This document shows, piece after piece, positions 41,242 to 44,056 of a stretch of 44,056 nt of DNA. The notes under the pieces are model-generated. The model was given only the letters and a program-made list of their open reading frames with translations, was not told the origin of the DNA and made no database searches. The stretch lies in the NCBI GenBank assembly GCA_948623715.1, contig CAPHDI010000009.1:1-44056 (forward strand), written 5' to 3'. The position numbers were made by a program, and so were the translations under genes. This DNA is from an uncultured Candidatus Saccharibacteria bacterium. Its GTDB lineage: Bacteria; Patescibacteriota; Saccharimonadia; Saccharimonadales; Saccharimonadaceae. Numbering within the stretch: position 1 is the stretch's first letter; each line of letters begins with the position of its first letter.

Positions 41242-41610
41242 TTAGAGCACCTCCGGAGCTAAGCTGATAATCTTATTAAAGCCAAGTTCGCGAAGTTCGC
41301 GGGGTACCGGGCCGAAGACACGGGTACCTTTTGGCGTCTTGTCGTCGTTGACGAGGACGGCGGCATTATCGTCGAAACGAATCGTGCTACCATCGGGACG
41401 ACGGATTTGCTGCTTGGTGCGGACGATGACGGCTTTGACGACGGCTTTCTTCTTGACGTTGCCGGTCGGGCTGGCGTCTTTGACGCTGCAGGTGACGATG
41501 TCACCAACGCGAGCGTAACGAGCACGCGTACCACCGAGGACCCGGATTACACCAAGTTCCTTGGCGCCGCTATTGTCAGCGACTTTTAATCTAGTTTCCT
41601 GTTGAATCAT
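41242..41610 (-). CDS. rplN: 50S ribosomal protein L14
   Basis: 122 residues from ATG 41610 (MIQQETRLKVADNSGAKELG), the family's usual start, with GGAGGAGAA upstream; an in-frame ATG 24 bp upstream is rejected. ARVGDIVTCSVKDASPTGNV and GTRVFGPVPRELRELGFNKI are typical. Confidence 0.98.
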   Translation of the reverse strand: MIQQETRLKVADNSGAKELGVIRVLGGTRARYARVGDIVTCSVKDASPTGNVKKKAVVKAVIVRTKQQIRRPDGSTIRFDDNAAVLVNDDKTPKGTRVFGPVPRELRELGFNKIISLAPEVL

Positions 41611-41611
41611 A

Positions 41612-41917
41612 TTATTTCTCCTCCCCCTCGGCATCTTCTGACTTGCCTAGGACTTCATCTTTCAGCTCAACAGCTTCGTGTGACTTTTCCAAAACCTTGA
41701 CTAACTTGTAGCTGCAAGTCTTGGAGAAAGGGCGGCAGGCAACGATTTCGACTTTGTCGCCCACGCCAGCTTCGTTGTTCTCGTCGTGAGCGGTGTACTT
41801 ACGAGTCTTCGTGTACTGCTTACGATAGAGTGGATGAGTCTCACGGCTAGCGATCGAGACAGTGATAGTCTTGTCGCGCTTGTCAGAAGTCACAATACCT
41901 TGTAATTCTCCTGCCAT
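41612..41917 (-). CDS. rpsQ: 30S ribosomal protein S17
   Basis: 101 residues. LQGIVTSDKRDKTITVSIAS, HPLYRKQYTKTRKYTAHDE and KVEIVACRPFSKTCSYKLVK are conserved. An acidic tail of about 20 residues is extra. Only one base separates it from the rplP stop, so no rpmC (L29) gene fits between. Confidence 0.98.
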   Translation of the reverse strand: MAGELQGIVTSDKRDKTITVSIASRETHPLYRKQYTKTRKYTAHDENNEAGVGDKVEIVACRPFSKTCSYKLVKVLEKSHEAVELKDEVLGKSEDAEGEEK

Positions 41918-41918
41918 T

Positions 41919-42338
41919 TTAAAACTCCTCTTTCTTAATAATCTTCACGCGGACTGGAAGCTTGTGGCCAGCGAGGCGGAAAGCTTCTTTAGCCTGCTCT
42001 TCGGTGACGTCGCTGATCTCAAACATGACGGTGCCAGCTTTGACCTTGGCGACGTAGAACTGTGGTTCGCCTTTACCGCTACCCATCTTGACATCAAGAG
42101 GTTTCTTGGTGACTGGGGTGTGCGGGAAGATGCGGATCCAGATTTTACCGCCACGCTTGACGTAACGAGTGATCGCCTGACGGGCGGCCTCGATTTGGCG
42201 GCTGGTGACGCGTTCGTTGTCGAGGGACATTAAGCCCCAATCGCCGAAAGCGACAGTGTTGCAGCGTGAAGCGGTGCCGTTATTCTTGCCCTTACGGACT
42301 TTGCGGTGAGCTTCACGACGTGGTGTAAGAATTGCCAT
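41919..42338 (-). CDS. rplP: 50S ribosomal protein L16
   Basis: 139 residues. TPRREAHRKVRKGKNNGTAS, ERVTSRQIEAARQAITRYVK and IRIFPHTPVTKKPLDVKMGS are typical. Located at the A-site tRNA contact of the large subunit. Confidence 0.98.
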   Translation of the reverse strand: MAILTPRREAHRKVRKGKNNGTASRCNTVAFGDWGLMSLDNERVTSRQIEAARQAITRYVKRGGKIWIRIFPHTPVTKKPLDVKMGSGKGEPQFYVAKVKAGTVMFEISDVTEEQAKEAFRLAGHKLPVRVKIIKKEEF

Positions 42339-42341
42339 AAT

Positions 42342-42968
42342 TTATTTCTCCCCCTTATAGATCCAGACCTTTACGCCAACGATACCGGCAATAGTCGGAG
42401 CGTGGCAGATGTAGAAGTCGACGTCAGCGCGAAGCGTATGTAGAGGCACGGAGCCTTCGATAAACTTCTCGCGGCGAGACATCTCGGCGCCGTTAAGACG
42501 ACCGGAAACTTCAACGCGAATGCCTTTAGCGCCAGCGTTCATAGTAGACTGGCAGGCCATTTTCACGGCACGGCGGAAGTTCATGCGCTTACCGAGCTGG
42601 AAACCGATATTCTCAGCAACAAGCTTTGCGGAAAGCTCAGGCTTCTTAACTTCTTCGACATTGATGCGGATCGGACCTTTAACGATCTGCTCGAGTTCTT
42701 TCTTGAGCTCGTTGATACCGGCGCCTTGTTTGCCGATGACGGCACCAGCTTTGGCGGTCAAGATAGTGATCGTGGTGAGATTAGCGCTGCGCTCGATGTT
42801 GATGCGGGCGATAGTCGGACGACTACTGTAGCGCTTCTCGATCAGATCACGAATCTTCGTATCTTCTACCAGCCAGTTGCGGAAGTCAGCTTTGCGGGTG
42901 AACCACTTTGATGACCAATCCTTGCTGATCTGGAGACGATAAGAGACCGGGTTGACTTTCTGACCCAT
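42342..42968 (-). CDS. rpsC: 30S ribosomal protein S3
   Basis: 208 residues. MGQKVNPVSYRLQISKDWSS, the KH-domain GAVIGKQGAGINELKKEL, and the C-terminal domain with GRLNGAEMSRREKFIEGSVP. The C-terminal tail is shorter than in E. coli. Part of the mRNA entry channel. Start overlaps the rplV stop. Confidence 0.98.
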   Translation of the reverse strand: MGQKVNPVSYRLQISKDWSSKWFTRKADFRNWLVEDTKIRDLIEKRYSSRPTIARINIERSANLTTITILTAKAGAVIGKQGAGINELKKELEQIVKGPIRINVEEVKKPELSAKLVAENIGFQLGKRMNFRRAVKMACQSTMNAGAKGIRVEVSGRLNGAEMSRREKFIEGSVPLHTLRADVDFYICHAPTIAGIVGVKVWIYKGEK

Positions 42969-43408
42969 TACTTATTCTCCTTTTCTGCAGCTTTTGCTGA
43001 CTTTTTAGTTTCCTTTGCGGCAGTGTTGGCAGCAGGTTTCGATTCGGTTTTCTTTACCTTTTCTTCGCCAGCAACTTCGACGAAGATGTTGCTGCGGATC
43101 TTCTCGAACGGAAGAGCGCGACCGCGAGAAGCGGGGACATAGCGACGCATGCGAGTACCGGCGGTAACTGAGATGCGAGCAATGCGGATAGATTTCGGAT
43201 CAATGCTGACACCAGAGTTGTTTAACAAGTTGGCGGTAGCGGATTCGATAGCTTTGCGGACGGCGCGAGCAGCGCGACGAGGAGTGTTCTCCAAGATGAC
43301 GACTGCATCGGCAACGTAACGATCGCGGACGAGGCTAGCGACGATGTTAACCTTGCGAGGCTGACTGTCGATACCTTTTTCAATAGCACGAGCATAGAGA
43401 GTAGCCAT
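42968..43408 (-). CDS. rplV: 50S ribosomal protein L22 with Lys/Ala-rich tail
   Basis: 146 residues. PRKVNIVASLVRDRYVADAV, NTPRRAARAVRKAIESATAN, RIARISVTAGTRMRRYVPAS and RGRALPFEKIRSNIFVEVAG are conserved; the last about 35 residues are a Lys/Ala/Glu tail. It lines the exit tunnel. Confidence 0.98.
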   Translation of the reverse strand: MATLYARAIEKGIDSQPRKVNIVASLVRDRYVADAVVILENTPRRAARAVRKAIESATANLLNNSGVSIDPKSIRIARISVTAGTRMRRYVPASRGRALPFEKIRSNIFVEVAGEEKVKKTESKPAANTAAKETKKSAKAAEKENK

Positions 43409-43410
43409 GA

Positions 43411-43704
43411 TTACTTACCTCCCTTTGCTGCGGCAGCTTCAGCGGCTTTCTTGCCGCCGTGACGCTTAAATTTGCGGGTTGGAGCAAACTCGCCGAGCTT
43501 GTGGCCAACCATATTCTCGCTCACGAAGACTGGGACGTGGACTTTGCCGTTGTGGACGGCAATAGTACGACCGACCATCTCTGGCGAGATAGTGGACTGG
43601 CGTGCCCAGGTCTTGATCACGGTGCGATCCTCGGCAGAGAGGGTGGCAACTTTCTTCGCGAGCTTGTAGTCCACGAATGGACCTTTCTTCAGACTCCGAG
43701 ACAT
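43411..43704 (-). CDS. rpsS: 30S ribosomal protein S19
   Basis: 97 residues. MSRSLKKGPFVDYKLAKKVA, IKTWARQSTISPEMVGRTIA and VGHKLGEFAPTRKFKRHGGK are typical. Coupled to rplB by a one-base overlap. Confidence 0.98.
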   Translation of the reverse strand: MSRSLKKGPFVDYKLAKKVATLSAEDRTVIKTWARQSTISPEMVGRTIAVHNGKVHVPVFVSENMVGHKLGEFAPTRKFKRHGGKKAAEAAAAKGGK

Positions 43705-44056
43705 TATTTCCTCTTTCCTTCGTGGCGACTGCGCACGATCATCTTATTAGTTTTCTTATTATGACGGGTACGGTAACCAAGTGTCAATTGACCCCATGGA
43801 GTACGCGGTGCCTTACCGGTACCGTGACGACCACCGTCACCACCACCGTGTGGGTGGTCGGTAGCGTTCATGACGACACCACGGACAGTTGGGCGGATAC
43901 CCTTGCGACGACGACGACCAGCGGAACCGATCTTGATGTTCTGGTGCTGTTCGTTGCCGACGGTACCGATGCTGGCTTCGCAAGCCACGAGGACTTTGCG
44001 CATTTCGCCAGATGGCATTTTCAAAGTGGCATAGCCGTTTTCCTTGGCCATGAGCT
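43704..44056 (-). CDS. rplB: 50S ribosomal protein L2, C-terminal part (cut by window edge)
   Basis: The frame is open to the window edge, so the Met at 44051 is internal and about 117 C-terminal residues are present (the protein is usually about 275). SIGTVGNEQHQNIKIGSAGR, RPTVRGVVMNATDHPHGGGD and HGTGKAPRTPWGQLTLGYRT mark the peptidyl-transferase-proximal domain. Confidence 0.98.
   Translation of the reverse strand, partial: LMAKENGYATLKMPSGEMRKVLVACEASIGTVGNEQHQNIKIGSAGRRRRKGIRPTVRGVVMNATDHPHGGGDGGRHGTGKAPRTPWGQLTLGYRTRHNKKTNKMIVRSRHEGKRK

Noticed and set aside
24267..44056. Recoding of TGA as in some CPR lineages
   Set aside because: Genes such as those at 7394 and 716 end at TGA in the right place, and no conserved protein needs TGA as a sense codon.

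Overview
The window looks like a chromosome segment of a Candidate Phyla Radiation bacterium, most likely Candidatus Saccharibacteria (TM7). The ribosomal-protein operons lack rpmD (L30) and rpmC (L29) at their usual places, the ribosomal proteins S4, S14 and L36 have no zinc-binding cysteines, and the rest of the window is full of sortases and large surface proteins. Stops are read as in the standard code. The organism assignment is an inference from gene content, not from an rRNA gene.

Layout. (1) 1-3.3 kb: two paralogous secreted surface proteins (one cut by the window edge) with a frameshifted CdiA-type tRNase toxin remnant between them. (2) 3.4-7.1 kb: an apparent small integrative element at the 3' end of a tRNA-Gln gene, carrying a large serine recombinase, a rolling-circle (HUH) replication protein and a DUF2726 protein. 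(3) 7.1-24.2 kb: single genes and short operons: two orphan + strand genes, an ABC-F ATPase, a fibro-slime/MucBP surface protein, a 7TM sensor without a kinase domain, a CAP-domain protein, a beta-lactamase-like hydrolase, a CapA-like protein, a Na+/Ca2+ exchanger, a sortase, a degenerate histidine-kinase ATPase domain with a histone-like tail, a third surface-protein paralogue (frameshifted) and recR. (4) 24.3-44.1 kb, minus strand: the S10/spc/alpha ribosomal cluster from rplB (cut) to rpsI. It is broken between rpsH and rplF by a + strand orphan gene and a secreted VWA-type protein, and it carries a sortase and a 1398-residue protein with a C-terminal nucleotidyltransferase domain between secY and infA.

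The most unusual signal is a structured 5' leader found five times. It precedes the three surface-protein paralogues (minus strand, leaders at 359-572, 3022-3236, 23237-23530), the recombinase (4887-5005) and the DUF2726 gene (6234-6380, plus strand). In each copy a TATAAT-like -10 box lies 4-7 nt before a long stem P1 (10-18 bp) at the expected transcript 5' end. The P1 loop holds a 12-13 nt segment complementary, with a G-U pair in every copy, to the segment immediately before a U5 tract. That last segment can also form a local hairpin that shares bases with the 3' arm of P1. The pairing is kept although the sequences are unrelated, which points to selection on RNA structure: a candidate undescribed cis-acting pseudoknot/attenuator family shared by surface antigens and a mobile element.

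Several genes of region 3 (ABC-F, capA-like, the ATPase-like gene and probably recR) have a -10 box only 7-8 nt before the start codon, so they are probably translated from leaderless mRNAs, whereas ribosomal and surface genes carry Shine-Dalgarno sites.
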